Source: Ch67 sp041395845 | GTDB lineage: Bacteria > Pseudomonadota > Gammaproteobacteria > Pseudomonadales > Ketobacteraceae | DNA length: 64,000 nucleotides | Direction: 5' to 3' | NCBI GenBank assembly: GCA_041395845.1 | Contig: JAWKZS010000003.1 | Location: 62,001 to 126,000 of the forward strand | In this document: positions 26,486 to 35,527 of the stretch, piece after piece | Layout of the letters: every line of letters begins with the position of its first letter | How positions within the stretch are numbered: position 1 is the first letter of the stretch | Position numbers and translations under genes: made by a program | Notes under the pieces: model-generated | What the model was told of the DNA's origin: nothing | Seen by the model: only the letters and a program-made list of their open reading frames with translations | Databases searched by the model: none

Positions 26486-26491
26486 ATTATA
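26486..26491 (-). promoter_or_regulatory. probable nadB -10 box
   Basis: A perfect TATAAT on the minus strand lies about 75 bases before the nadB start. No good -35 is seen at the expected distance, so the promoter may be weak or activated. Confidence 0.45.
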
Positions 26492-26543
26492 CAATGCGGC
26501 GGCAATTATCGCTTCCGGTATGGACGCAGGGAGCGGGGCGACC

Positions 26544-26572
26544 GGAACTTATGCGGTGGCGTCCGGTCATAA
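26544..26572 (+). promoter_or_regulatory. sigma-E type promoter of rpoE
   Basis: GGAACTT at 26544-26550, followed after 16 bases by TCATAA at 26567-26572, fits the sigma-E consensus (GGAACTT, about 16 bases, TCAAA/TCTGA). It lies about 50 bases before rpoE, as expected for an autoregulated sigma-E operon. Confidence 0.75.
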
Positions 26573-26624
26573 TACACAGTGCCCTTAGAAAGACGGCAAG
26601 GGCTTGCATGGGGAGTTGAATTGA

Positions 26625-27200
26625 ATGGCTGAGCGACATCCCGATCAGCTGTTGGTAGAACGTGTTCAAAAGGGTGACAAAAGGGCATTTGACCTTCTGG
26701 TAAAAAAATACCAGCACAGAGTGGTCGCGGTGGTGAGCCGGTTCGTGCGCGACCCGGATGAAGCAATGGACGTTGCGCAGGACGCCTTCATCAAGGCCTA
26801 CCGCGCACTGGACAAGTTTCGTGGCGACAGCGCCTTTTATACCTGGATCTATCGCATTGCGGTCAATACGGCAAAAAATTATCTGGTATCCAAGGGGAGA
26901 AGACCGCCGGATACCGATGTCGAAGTAACCGAGGCCGAGCAGTACGGTGGGGCTGATGCCCTCCACGAGTTTGGCGGCCCCGAACAGGAAATGATGAAGG
27001 ACCAGCTGGAAAAGGTGGTCTTTGAAGCACTGCGGGAATTACCCGACGATCTGCGCACTGCCGTAACCTTGCGGGAGTTCGACGGGTTGAGTTACGAGGA
27101 AATTGCCGAAGTGATGGATTGTCCGGTGGGAACCGTGCGTTCGCGGATATTCCGTGGGCGTGAGGCCATCGACAAGAAAATTGAAGCCATGCAGGTGTAA
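26625..27200 (+). CDS. rpoE: RNA polymerase sigma-E factor (RpoE/AlgU)
   Basis: A 191-residue ECF sigma factor that directs the envelope-stress response. Region 2 includes FDLLVKKYQHRVVAVVSRFV and DEAMDVAQDAFIKAYRAL; region 4 has LREFDGLSYEEIAEVMDCPVG then TVRSRIFRGREAI. Length and sequence fit RpoE/AlgU rather than other ECF groups. First gene of rpoE-rseA-rseB-rseC, with a sigma-E-like promoter upstream. Confidence 0.97.
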   Translation: MAERHPDQLLVERVQKGDKRAFDLLVKKYQHRVVAVVSRFVRDPDEAMDVAQDAFIKAYRALDKFRGDSAFYTWIYRIAVNTAKNYLVSKGRRPPDTDVEVTEAEQYGGADALHEFGGPEQEMMKDQLEKVVFEALRELPDDLRTAVTLREFDGLSYEEIAEVMDCPVGTVRSRIFRGREAIDKKIEAMQV

Positions 27201-27263
27201 GCCGGCAGGGTTGTGGATAACGCTTGCGGACATCCGGCGAGGATGAAGTGACAGGTGAAAGCA

Positions 27264-27917
27264 ATGAGTGACAAGAATCTGGAAGAGCTGTCGGCACTGA
27301 TGGACGGTGAAACATCCGAACTGGAAGTGCGGCGCGTTCTCAAGAGCGTGGCTGAAGACGAGCGCCTGGCGCAGAAATGGGCGCGCTATCAGTTGACGAG
27401 CTCGGTGCTGCGGGGTGAAACCCACGGCCGGGCCATGGAATGGCGCGAGCTGGACCTGTCGGCACGGGTCGCGCAGGCGCTGGAAGCCGAAGCACCGCAC
27501 GAGGTCCAGGTTCAGCGCAAGCGGCTGTCAGCGGCGCTGGTGAAACCCTTTGCCAATGTTGCAGTGGCGGCGTCGGTATCGGCAGCGGTGATTCTGGGCT
27601 GGCAAGGTCTGCAGGGCCAGGCAGTGCAGAGCGGCGGGCCGGTGCCGGTAGTTGCTGCGACGGCAGGCGGCGTTGGTCCAGCTGTGTTGCCCGCTGGCGG
27701 GTTGGTGCCGGTATCGCAGGGCAGTGTCACCCGTGTGCCTGCCAGCATTCCGCGCCAGGACATCATCCGCTACAACCCCGCAGTGGATGATCAGCTCAAC
27801 GAGTACCTCATTTCCCATTCCAGCAATGCAGCTGTTAATACGGCAACCGGTGTGGCGCCCTATGCCCGCGTGGTTGGCCTGAAGCCTGTGCGCGCCGGCC
27901 AGCAGTCGGAGCAATAA
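27264..27917 (+). CDS. rseA: anti-sigma-E factor RseA/MucA
   Basis: A 217-residue inner-membrane anti-sigma factor. The N-terminal cytoplasmic domain (about 1-90) binds sigma-E and has the family opening LEELSALMDGE and the LARYQLTSSVLRGE-like segment WARYQLTSSVLRGE. One membrane helix follows (about 96-112, VAVAASVSAAVILGW), then a periplasmic domain rich in Val, Ala, Gly and Pro. Regulated proteolysis by DegS and RseP is known for the family. ATG 27264 follows AGGTG by six bases; GTG 27255 is possible. Its C-terminus contains the segment EYLISHSSNA seen in MucA-type proteins. Confidence 0.93.
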   Translation: MSDKNLEELSALMDGETSELEVRRVLKSVAEDERLAQKWARYQLTSSVLRGETHGRAMEWRELDLSARVAQALEAEAPHEVQVQRKRLSAALVKPFANVAVAASVSAAVILGWQGLQGQAVQSGGPVPVVAATAGGVGPAVLPAGGLVPVSQGSVTRVPASIPRQDIIRYNPAVDDQLNEYLISHSSNAAVNTATGVAPYARVVGLKPVRAGQQSEQ

Positions 27918-27919
27918 GC

Positions 27920-28882
27920 ATGGGGTGGCGCAGTACCATTATCGCCGGGAGCCTGCTGTTGGCCGCGCTCCCGGTTCACGCGGAAGAGCCGGCCGAGCAG
28001 TGGGTGCAGAAGATGGTTACCGCGTCCCGCCAGGCCAGTTTTCAGGGACACTCCGTATTGCTGAGCGGTGGCAAGGTGACGTCGCTCGCCATTTATCACG
28101 CCCCGGTCGAGAACGAAGTCTGGGAGCGGGTGGTGCACCTGAGTGGTGAACCGGCCGAAATCCTGCGCAAAGGCTCCTCCATTTCCTGTCTGCACCCGGG
28201 GGTGACATCCCGCCTCGAGGTTGGACGCTCCCCGCTGGGCAAACTGTCAGCACTGGAAGAAAGTACCCAGGCAGTGTCCCGTTATTACCGCTTCAAGCGT
28301 TCCGGCGGTGAGCGTGTGGCCGGCCGTGACGGCGTACGAATCGACGTGGAGCCCCTGGATGGTCACCGCTTTGGTTACAGTCTCTGGCTGGATGAAGCCA
28401 GCGGGGTACTGTTGAAGTCGCAAACCAATCCCCCCGAGGGCGATCCACTGGAAGTGTTCGAGTTTGTTTCGGTGGATATCGGTAATCCGGTCCCGCTGTC
28501 GGCCTTTGAGCCTGCGGTCGAGCTGCAGGAAGGGGCAATCGAGCTGGTGTCAGAAGCCGCATCTGCTGAAGCGTCCGACAACAGTGGCTGGGAGACGCGC
28601 TGGCTGCCGGACGGCTTCCGTCAGGCGGGGCGGACCACATCCCGCGCGGACAAGCCCGAGCGCAGTGCCCGGGTGTTTACCGATGGTCTGGCGGCGTTTA
28701 CCGTGTTTTTTGAACCTGGCAAGCCGGGGGTGCGTGAAACGACCCGCGCCCATGGTGCGACCGTCGCCGTCAACCGTGTGCTGGATGAGGGGCGCTCCGT
28801 GGTAACCGTCGTGGGCGAGATTCCGCTGGCCACAGCAAGCCGGGTTGCCGAGAACGTTGCAGTACTGGAAGGTCGCCCCTGA
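27920..28882 (+). CDS. rseB: periplasmic sigma-E regulator RseB/MucB
   Basis: A 320-residue secreted protein with a signal peptide (LLLAALPVHA, cleaved before EEPAEQW). It binds the periplasmic part of RseA and protects it from DegS until a stress signal appears. The N-terminal domain is LolA-like (about 25-190, with YYRFKRSGGERVAGRDGVRI), the C-terminal domain (about 215-320) is smaller. Two bases separate it from rseA, so they are cotranslated. Confidence 0.93.
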   Translation: MGWRSTIIAGSLLLAALPVHAEEPAEQWVQKMVTASRQASFQGHSVLLSGGKVTSLAIYHAPVENEVWERVVHLSGEPAEILRKGSSISCLHPGVTSRLEVGRSPLGKLSALEESTQAVSRYYRFKRSGGERVAGRDGVRIDVEPLDGHRFGYSLWLDEASGVLLKSQTNPPEGDPLEVFEFVSVDIGNPVPLSAFEPAVELQEGAIELVSEAASAEASDNSGWETRWLPDGFRQAGRTTSRADKPERSARVFTDGLAAFTVFFEPGKPGVRETTRAHGATVAVNRVLDEGRSVVTVVGEIPLATASRVAENVAVLEGRP

Positions 28883-28921
28883 ACGCAGTAGAGTGTCACA
28901 AAACACCACCGGGCAAGTGAC

Positions 28922-29383
28922 ATGATCGAGGAAACGGGCAAGGTTGTAGCAGTGGAAGAAGGGGCCGTATGGGTTGAAACCATTCGTGAGTCCGCCTGCC
29001 ATAGCTGTTCTGCCAAGTCCGGTTGTGGCCACAGCGCCCTGTCCAAACTGGGTCGCCAGACTGTTCATATGCGTGCGGGCACGACCCAGCGTTACCAGGT
29101 GGGTGACGAAGTCATCATTGGTGTGCCGGAGGCCATGGTCGTTACCAGTTCCGTGCTGGCTTATCTGATGCCGCTGGTGGTGGCGCTGGTGTTTGCTATC
29201 CCCGTCGATGCGCTGACGCACTCCGATGGCTATACCGCCCTGGCGGGGTTGGCTGGATTGACCCTGGGTTTTGTCGCGTTGCGCGTTCACTTCAAGCGCA
29301 ATCAGCATGACGAACGTTATCAGCCCCAGGTGCTGCGCCGGGCCCGCCCCGTGATCCCGTCCGAATACCCGTTTGCCGAGTAA
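28922..29383 (+). CDS. rseC: RseC / SoxR-reducing system protein
   Basis: A 153-residue protein with four cysteines near the N-terminus (ACHSCSAKSGCGHSAL) and two membrane helices (about 78-100 and 104-122), the standard RseC arrangement. RseC has been linked to sigma-E control and to reduction of SoxR with the Rsx complex. Fourth gene of the rpoE operon. No mucD/degP-type protease gene follows; lepA is next. Confidence 0.92.
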   Translation: MIEETGKVVAVEEGAVWVETIRESACHSCSAKSGCGHSALSKLGRQTVHMRAGTTQRYQVGDEVIIGVPEAMVVTSSVLAYLMPLVVALVFAIPVDALTHSDGYTALAGLAGLTLGFVALRVHFKRNQHDERYQPQVLRRARPVIPSEYPFAE

Positions 29384-29495
29384 AATCAGAGGCTTGATAC
29401 GCTGCCATTCTGCTGGTGCACGGCGTGGGGAAAACCGGTAGAATGGCCGCTGTTTTTGACGCCTCCATCCCTTTTGCCTGAAGTTAAACACGCCT

Positions 29496-31295
29496 GTGAC
29501 CGACTTAAGCCACATCCGCAATTTTTCCATTATCGCCCACATTGACCACGGAAAATCGACACTGGCAGACCGCTTCATCCAGATCTGCGGCGGTTTGAGC
29601 GATCGCGAAATGGAAGCCCAGGTGCTCGACTCCATGGACCTGGAGCGTGAGCGCGGCATTACCATCAAGGCCCACAGCGTGACCTTGTACTACAAGGCCC
29701 AGAATGGCGAAACCTATCAGCTCAACTTCATTGATACCCCGGGCCACGTGGACTTTTCCTATGAAGTGTCCCGCTCGCTGTCTGCCTGCGAAGGCGCGCT
29801 GCTGGTGGTCGATGCGGGCCAGGGTGTCGAGGCCCAGTCCGTGGCCAACTGCTATACCGCCATCGAGCAGGGGCTGGAGGTCATGCCGGTTCTGAACAAG
29901 ATCGATCTGCCCCAGGCAGAGCCGGAACGGGTGGCCGAAGAGATCGAGGAAATCATCGGCATCGAAGCCACTGATGCCGCCCGGGTCAGCGCCAAGACCG
30001 GCGTCGGCGTGCCGGATCTGCTGGAGCGGCTGGTGCAGGTGATTCCGCCGCCGAAAGGTGAGCGCGAAGGCAAGCTGCAGGCACTGATCATCGATTCCTG
30101 GTTCGACAACTATCTGGGTATCGTGTCCCTGGTGCGGGTGATGCACGGTTCTGTCAAAAAGGGCGACAAGATTCTGGTGAAGTCCACCGGTCGCGATCAT
30201 GTCGTCGATAGCGTGGGTGTGTTCACTCCGAAGCGCACCGAAACCGGCATCCTGCAGGCAGGCGAGGTGGGTTTCATCGTTGCCGGTATCAAGGAAATCC
30301 GTGGTGCACCGGTGGGTGATACCCTGACCCACGCCAAAACGCCAGAAGTGCAGATGCTGGCGGGCTTCAAGAAAGTGAAGCCCCAGGTCTATGCCGGTCT
30401 GTTCCCGGTCAGTTCCGACGACTACGACCGCTTCCGTGATGCGCTGGAAAAACTTAGCCTGAACGACGCCTCGCTGCACTTCGAGCCGGAAACCTCCGAT
30501 GCGCTCGGTTTCGGTTTCCGTATCGGCTTCCTTGGGATGCTCCACATGGAGATCATCCAGGAACGCCTGGAGCGGGAATACGATCTGGATCTGATTACCA
30601 CCGCGCCTACCGTAATTTACGAAATGGTGCTGAAAGGTGGTGAAACCATCTATGTCGACAACCCGTCCAAGCTGCCGGACCCGTCCAAGGTGGAAGAATT
30701 CCGCGAACCGGTCGCGGACGTGAACATCCTGGTGCCGCAGGAGTTTCTGGGTAACGTCATTACCCTGTGCGTCGAAAAGCGTGGTACCCAGAAGAACCTG
30801 CAGTTCATGGGCAAACAGGTGGCGGTGCATTACGAAGTACCGATGAGTGAAGTGGTGCTGGATTTCTTCGACAAGCTGAAGTCCACCAGCCGCGGTTATG
30901 CGTCCCTGGATTATTCATTCAAGCGCTTCGATACCAGCAACCTGGTGCGGGTCGATGTGATGATCAACGGTGAAAAAGTCGATGCGTTGGCAGTGATCTG
31001 TCACCGCGATCAGGCGGAATACCGTGGCCGGGTGCTGACTGAAAAAATGAAAGACCTGATCCCGCGGCAGATGTTCGACGTGGCCATTCAGGCATCGATT
31101 GGCAGCAAGATCATCGCGCGGCAGACCGTCAAGGCGCTGCGCAAGAACGTTCTGGCCAAGTGTTACGGGGGCGACGTTTCCCGTAAGCGCAAGCTGCTGG
31201 AGAAACAGAAGGAAGGCAAAAAGCGGATGAAGCAGGTGGGGCGTGTCGAAATTCCCCAGGATGCCTTCCTTGCCGTACTCAAGGTGGACAAGTAA
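29496..31295 (+). CDS. lepA: elongation factor 4 (LepA)
   Basis: A 599-residue translational GTPase that acts on stalled or mis-translocated ribosomes. G motifs are present: AHIDHGKSTLADR (P-loop), DTPGHVDF, and NKIDLP. The LepA-specific C-terminal domain ends with KAKKRMK-like KEGKKRMKQVGRVEIPQDAF. Start GTG 29496 is the only one that fits; the usual LepA N-terminus (LSHIRNFSIIAHIDHGKS) follows. First of the lepA-lepB-rnc-era set. Confidence 0.97.
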   Translation: MTDLSHIRNFSIIAHIDHGKSTLADRFIQICGGLSDREMEAQVLDSMDLERERGITIKAHSVTLYYKAQNGETYQLNFIDTPGHVDFSYEVSRSLSACEGALLVVDAGQGVEAQSVANCYTAIEQGLEVMPVLNKIDLPQAEPERVAEEIEEIIGIEATDAARVSAKTGVGVPDLLERLVQVIPPPKGEREGKLQALIIDSWFDNYLGIVSLVRVMHGSVKKGDKILVKSTGRDHVVDSVGVFTPKRTETGILQAGEVGFIVAGIKEIRGAPVGDTLTHAKTPEVQMLAGFKKVKPQVYAGLFPVSSDDYDRFRDALEKLSLNDASLHFEPETSDALGFGFRIGFLGMLHMEIIQERLEREYDLDLITTAPTVIYEMVLKGGETIYVDNPSKLPDPSKVEEFREPVADVNILVPQEFLGNVITLCVEKRGTQKNLQFMGKQVAVHYEVPMSEVVLDFFDKLKSTSRGYASLDYSFKRFDTSNLVRVDVMINGEKVDALAVICHRDQAEYRGRVLTEKMKDLIPRQMFDVAIQASIGSKIIARQTVKALRKNVLAKCYGGDVSRKRKLLEKQKEGKKRMKQVGRVEIPQDAFLAVLKVDK

Positions 31296-31298
31296 ACG

Positions 31299-32048
31299 AT
31301 GGATTTTGATTTTGCGCTTATCCTGGTGGCGCTGGTGGGCTTTACCGGCTTCGTGTATCTGCTGGATATCCTGATCTTTCGGCGTCTGCGCGGCAAGGAT
31401 GAGCCAATGCCGGCCTGGATCGAATATCCGGTATCGTTTTTCCCGGTCTTGCTGGTGGTGCTGGTATTGCGATCGTTTCTGGTGGAGCCATTCAAGATTC
31501 CCACTGGCTCCATGATTCCGACCCTGCTGGTAGGCGATTACATCCTGGTCAACAAGTTTGCCTACGGCCTGCGTCTGCCGGTGCTGGGGACCGAGATTGT
31601 ACCGATCGGCAAGCCGGAGCGGGGTGACATCATGGTATTCAAGTACCCGGAAAAACCCAGTATCAACTACATCAAGCGGGTGGTCGGTTTGCCCGGTGAC
31701 ACTATCCGCTATGAGAACAAGCGGCTGTATGTAAATGATGTGCTGGTGGAGCAGACTCTCGAAGCCCAGCTGCCAGCCGGCAAACCGGAATTTAAAATCT
31801 ATAATGAACATCTGGGTGACGTGAATCACACCATTATGGTTACGTTGCAGCGCCCGGCGGAATCCGGCCAGTCCTGGACCGTGCCCCCCGACAGTTACTT
31901 TGTCCTCGGTGACAACCGTGACAACAGCCGTGACAGCCGCTACTGGCAGTTCGTACCGGACGGGCTGATCGTCGGCAAGGCATTTGCGGTGTGGATGCAC
32001 ATGCCAGGGTGGATGCCCAGTTTTGAACGTAATCAGTTGATCGAGTGA
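31299..32048 (+). CDS. lepB: signal peptidase I
   Basis: A 249-residue inner-membrane protease that removes signal peptides. Two membrane helices (about 5-25 and 47-63) precede the periplasmic domain. Catalytic Ser71 is in PTGSMIPTL and Lys126 in INYIKRVVGLPGD. Boxes D and E (DSYFVLGDNRDNSRDSRYW) are present. It starts four bases after lepA. Confidence 0.97.
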   Translation: MDFDFALILVALVGFTGFVYLLDILIFRRLRGKDEPMPAWIEYPVSFFPVLLVVLVLRSFLVEPFKIPTGSMIPTLLVGDYILVNKFAYGLRLPVLGTEIVPIGKPERGDIMVFKYPEKPSINYIKRVVGLPGDTIRYENKRLYVNDVLVEQTLEAQLPAGKPEFKIYNEHLGDVNHTIMVTLQRPAESGQSWTVPPDSYFVLGDNRDNSRDSRYWQFVPDGLIVGKAFAVWMHMPGWMPSFERNQLIE

Positions 32049-32097
32049 TATCGTCGGTTCCAATCGGTAACGCGTACTTCAAGGTGAGGCGATTTGC

Positions 32098-32475
32098 ATG
32101 AATACAATAACAAAGCAGCATGGTATGTCGACGTTGGGCATGATGACCGTTGCCCTGCTGATCGTGTTCGCCGCAGTGACGGCCATGAAACTGTGGACGC
32201 CCTATTACGATGATCTGGCGGTGAAAACGGCGGTCGAGAATATGTCCAAGGAAGACGCCACCCGCGCCATGAGCCCCAATGAGATCCTGCAGACCCTGAA
32301 CAAGCGTCTGCAGGTAAACCAGGTATCGCTGGGGAAAGATGACGTCAAGGTGAAGAAAGAAGACGGCATCATCAATATCGAAATCAAATATGAACGCCGC
32401 ATTCCCATGTACGGCAACATCGACGCCATGGTGAAATTCAACCACGCCGCCACCATCAATGCGCGGGGCTCATGA
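32098..32475 (+). CDS. DUF4845 domain membrane protein
   Basis: A 125-residue protein with an N-terminal membrane helix following a pilin-like stretch (GMSTLGMMTVALLIVFAAV) and a soluble C-terminal domain, matching the DUF4845 family that commonly lies between lepB and rnc in Gammaproteobacteria. Function unknown. Its stop overlaps the rnc start by four bases (ATGA). Confidence 0.88.
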   Translation: MNTITKQHGMSTLGMMTVALLIVFAAVTAMKLWTPYYDDLAVKTAVENMSKEDATRAMSPNEILQTLNKRLQVNQVSLGKDDVKVKKEDGIINIEIKYERRIPMYGNIDAMVKFNHAATINARGS

Positions 32476-33155
32476 CAGCATCCCCTCTCGTCAAACGGAT
32501 CGGGCATGGGTTCCAGCGTCCTGAACTGCTGGAACTGGCCCTGACCCATCGCAGCTACAGCGGCAAACAGAACAACGAACGCCTGGAGTTCCTCGGCGAT
32601 TCCCTGCTGAATTTCATCATTGGTGAAGCCCTGTTTGAGCGCTTTCCCCATGCGCGGGAAGGCCAGCTGAGCCGGCTGCGCGCCAGCCTGGTCAAAGGCA
32701 CGACTCTGACCAAGATTGCCCAGACCCTGGAGCTGGGGCCGTTTCTGCTGCTGGGCCCCGGTGAGCTGAAAACCGGCGGTTCGCGCCGGGATTCCATTCT
32801 GGCCGACAGCGTCGAGGCCATTATCGGTGCCATCTACCTGGATGGCGGAATGGATGCCTGCAAGGTGCGGGTGCTGGAATGGTTCGGCCCACGCCTGCAG
32901 ACCCTGTCGCTGGACGATACGGTAAAAGACAACAAGACCCGGCTGCAGGAATGGCTGCAGGGGCAGAAACTGCCGTTACCGGCGTACAACATTCTGGATG
33001 TGTCCGGTTCCTCCCATTCCCAGTCATTTGTGGTGGAATGTGTGGTGACGGATGCCGGCCTGCGTTTTGAAGGCAGGGGTCACAGTCGCCGCCAGGCCGA
33101 ACAGATGGCGGCGGGTCTCATGTTAACTGCATTGGAAAACGGGGAATCATCATGA
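32472..33155 (+). CDS. rnc: ribonuclease III
   Basis: A 227-residue double-strand-specific endoribonuclease. The catalytic signature is NERLEFLGDSLL, with the second acidic cluster in DSVEAIIGAIYLDGG. A double-stranded RNA-binding domain fills the C-terminus (about 155-225: DNKTRLQEWLQGQKLPLPAY onward). Normal length. Overlaps both neighbours by four bases. Confidence 0.97.
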   Translation: MTASPLVKRIGHGFQRPELLELALTHRSYSGKQNNERLEFLGDSLLNFIIGEALFERFPHAREGQLSRLRASLVKGTTLTKIAQTLELGPFLLLGPGELKTGGSRRDSILADSVEAIIGAIYLDGGMDACKVRVLEWFGPRLQTLSLDDTVKDNKTRLQEWLQGQKLPLPAYNILDVSGSSHSQSFVVECVVTDAGLRFEGRGHSRRQAEQMAAGLMLTALENGESS

Positions 33156-34063
33156 CCGACGAATCAGTTGCACCCCGTTGTGGCTATGTAGCCATTGTGG
33201 GACGTCCCAACGTGGGTAAGTCCACGCTGATGAATCATCTGTTGGGACAGAAGATCAGCATCACGTCGCGCAAGCCGCAGACCACCCGTCACCGGGTATT
33301 GGGGATCAAGACCGAAGGTCCGTTTCAGGCCATCTATGTGGACACACCCGGTATTCATCGTGAGGAGCCCAAGGCCATCAATCGCATCATGAACCGCGCA
33401 GCCACCAGTTCGGTGCGGGACGTGGACGTGGTGGTGATGGTAGTGGATGCCCTCAAGTGGAACGAAGGCGACGACCACGTCCTGCGCAAACTCAAGTCCA
33501 CCCAGGCGCCGGTGATTCTGGCGATCAACAAGGTCGATGAAATCGAAGACAAGGGCGCGCTGTTGCCGCACATCGAAGAGCTGGCACAGAAACGCGAGTT
33601 CGCCGCCATTGTGCCCATTTCGGCCCTGCGCAACCGTCAGCTGGACCAGCTGGAGGCCGAGGTGAATGCGCGCCTGCCGGAAAGCGAACATTTTTATCCG
33701 GAAGACCAGATCACCGACCGTTCCCAGCGCTTTCTGGCGGCAGAAATCGTGCGGGAAAAAATCATGCGCCAGCTGGGCATGGAATTGCCTTACGCCTGTG
33801 CGGTCGAGATCGAGGAATTCGTTTTCGAGAATAACGTATGGCACATCAGCGCGCTGATTCTGGTGGAAAAAGACAGCCAGAAACGCATCGTCATCGGCGA
33901 CAAGGGTGACCGCCTGCGCAAGATTGGCACCGAGGCCCGCATCGACATGGAAAAGATGCTGGAGTGCAAGGTGATGCTGAAACTCTGGGTCAAAGTGAAG
34001 AGTGGTTGGGCCGACGACGAGCGTGCGTTGCGCAGCCTGGGCTACGGTGATGACAACCAGTGA
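33152..34063 (+). CDS. era: GTPase Era
   Basis: A 303-residue GTPase needed for 16S rRNA maturation and 30S assembly. P-loop GRPNVGKS at residues 17-24, then DTPGIH and NKVD. A C-terminal KH domain (about 215-290) has VIGDKGDRLRKIGTEARIDM. Starts in the stop of rnc (ATGA) and overlaps recO. Confidence 0.97.
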   Translation: MTDESVAPRCGYVAIVGRPNVGKSTLMNHLLGQKISITSRKPQTTRHRVLGIKTEGPFQAIYVDTPGIHREEPKAINRIMNRAATSSVRDVDVVVMVVDALKWNEGDDHVLRKLKSTQAPVILAINKVDEIEDKGALLPHIEELAQKREFAAIVPISALRNRQLDQLEAEVNARLPESEHFYPEDQITDRSQRFLAAEIVREKIMRQLGMELPYACAVEIEEFVFENNVWHISALILVEKDSQKRIVIGDKGDRLRKIGTEARIDMEKMLECKVMLKLWVKVKSGWADDERALRSLGYGDDNQ

Positions 34064-34790
34064 GCCGGACACCGGCTTTCTGCTCCATGCCCGCCCGTTT
34101 CGCGATACCAGTCTGATCGGTGAATTCTTTCTGCGTCGTCAGGGACGCGTTTCCATTCTGTTCAAGCATCTCAAAAAGGAAGGCAAGCAGGGGGCCAAGG
34201 CTCGCCTGCTGCAGCCGTTTTCGCCATTGGCGCTGACCTTTGACGGCCACAATGAACTGAAAGCCGGGCGCCTGCTGGAACCGGCGGGTGCGAGTATCTT
34301 CCTGACCGGCACTGCCCTGTTCAGCGGGCTGTATCTGAACGAACTGCTGGTGCGCCTGCTGCACCGTGAAGAATCCCTGCCCGAACTTTTCGACTACTAC
34401 CGCAACGCACTGATCGATCTGCAGGATGGTGGTACTGATATTCCGCTGCGTCGGTTCGAACAACAGCTGCTGCGGGAATTGGGCTATGAACTGGTACTGG
34501 ATCGGGATGTGGCCGGTGATGTAATCCAGGCAGATTGCTGGTATCGCTATGAAGCCGATACCGGCCTGTTGCCGCTGGCGGATCTGCCCACCGCACCGGC
34601 GCAGCAGCGTTTGTGTTTTCGCGGTGCCCACTTGCTTGAAATCCACCGGCAACAATATGAAGATACCGAGGTGCGCAACGCGGCCAAGCGTTTGAGCCGA
34701 CTCGCGCTGGCACCCCATCTGGGTGACAAGCCGCTGAAAAGCCGCGAACTGTTCGCCGCGTTCCAACAGGAAACCAAGAGGCCATCATGA
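34050..34790 (+). CDS. recO: DNA repair protein RecO
   Basis: A 246-residue recombination mediator that loads RecA with RecR. The N-terminal OB-fold (about 8-85) has FLLHARPFRDTSLIGEFF, and the helical C-terminal domain includes LYLNELLVRLLHREES and FEQQLLRELGYEL. ATG 34050 lies inside the end of era, giving a 14-base overlap; an upstream frame start at 34002 would extend into non-homologous sequence. Confidence 0.93.
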   Translation: MTTSEPDTGFLLHARPFRDTSLIGEFFLRRQGRVSILFKHLKKEGKQGAKARLLQPFSPLALTFDGHNELKAGRLLEPAGASIFLTGTALFSGLYLNELLVRLLHREESLPELFDYYRNALIDLQDGGTDIPLRRFEQQLLRELGYELVLDRDVAGDVIQADCWYRYEADTGLLPLADLPTAPAQQRLCFRGAHLLEIHRQQYEDTEVRNAAKRLSRLALAPHLGDKPLKSRELFAAFQQETKRPS

Positions 34791-35527
34791 ATTTGCATAA
34801 TCGAATCTTACTGGGTGTGAATGTGGATCACGTGGCCACCTTGCGGCAGGCCCGTGGTACCCGTTATCCCGACCCGGTGCAGGCAGCGCTGGATGCCGAA
34901 GAAGCGGGCGCCGATGGCATCACCGTGCATTTGCGGGAAGATCGTCGTCACATTCAGGAACGCGATATCCACGTCATGATGGAAACCCTGCAGACCCGCA
35001 TGAATCTGGAAATGGCGGTGACCGATGAAATGGTTGCATTTGCGGAAAAAGTGCGGCCGCCCCATGTGTGTCTGGTACCGGAGAAACGCCAGGAGTTGAC
35101 TACCGAAGGTGGTCTGGATGTGGTGGGGAATTTTGACCGGGTCAAGCGCGCCTGCGATCGGCTCGGAGCGGCTGGAATCGAAGTGTCCCTGTTCATCGAT
35201 GCCGATGCAGAGCAGATTGCGGCGGCGGCGAAGGCGGGGGCACCGGTCATTGAAATTCACACCGGTGGCTATGCCGATGCGCATTCAAGTCAGGACATAC
35301 AGGCGGAATTCCTGCGCATCAAGGCGGGCGTCGAAGCCGGTTTGCAGCAGGGTCTGATTGTTAACGCCGGCCACGGACTGAATTATCAGAATGTTGAACC
35401 GATTGCGGCGCTACCGGGCATTACTGAGCTCAATATCGGTCATGCCATCATCGCGCGCGCGGTGTTCACCGGCCTGAAAGACGCCGTGCGTGAAATGAAA
35501 CGACTGATGCTGCAGGCGCGGGCGTGA
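34787..35527 (+). CDS. pdxJ: pyridoxine 5'-phosphate synthase
   Basis: A 246-residue TIM-barrel enzyme that joins 3-amino-1-hydroxyacetone phosphate and deoxyxylulose phosphate to form pyridoxine 5'-phosphate. Family blocks: LGVNVDHVATLRQARGT, ITVHLREDRRHI, VCLVPEKRQELTTEGGLDV, VNAGHGLNYQNV. Overlaps recO by four bases and acpS by four. Confidence 0.97.
   Translation: MNLHNRILLGVNVDHVATLRQARGTRYPDPVQAALDAEEAGADGITVHLREDRRHIQERDIHVMMETLQTRMNLEMAVTDEMVAFAEKVRPPHVCLVPEKRQELTTEGGLDVVGNFDRVKRACDRLGAAGIEVSLFIDADAEQIAAAAKAGAPVIEIHTGGYADAHSSQDIQAEFLRIKAGVEAGLQQGLIVNAGHGLNYQNVEPIAALPGITELNIGHAIIARAVFTGLKDAVREMKRLMLQARA

Noticed and set aside
24844..26619. 591-residue open frame opposite nadB
   Set aside because: Shadow of nadB; no recognisable domain and it runs into the rpoE promoter region.
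28883..29495. A mucD/degP protease gene expected after rseC by comparison with Pseudomonas
   Set aside because: Only rseC and a short gap are present; lepA follows directly, as in many other Gammaproteobacteria.
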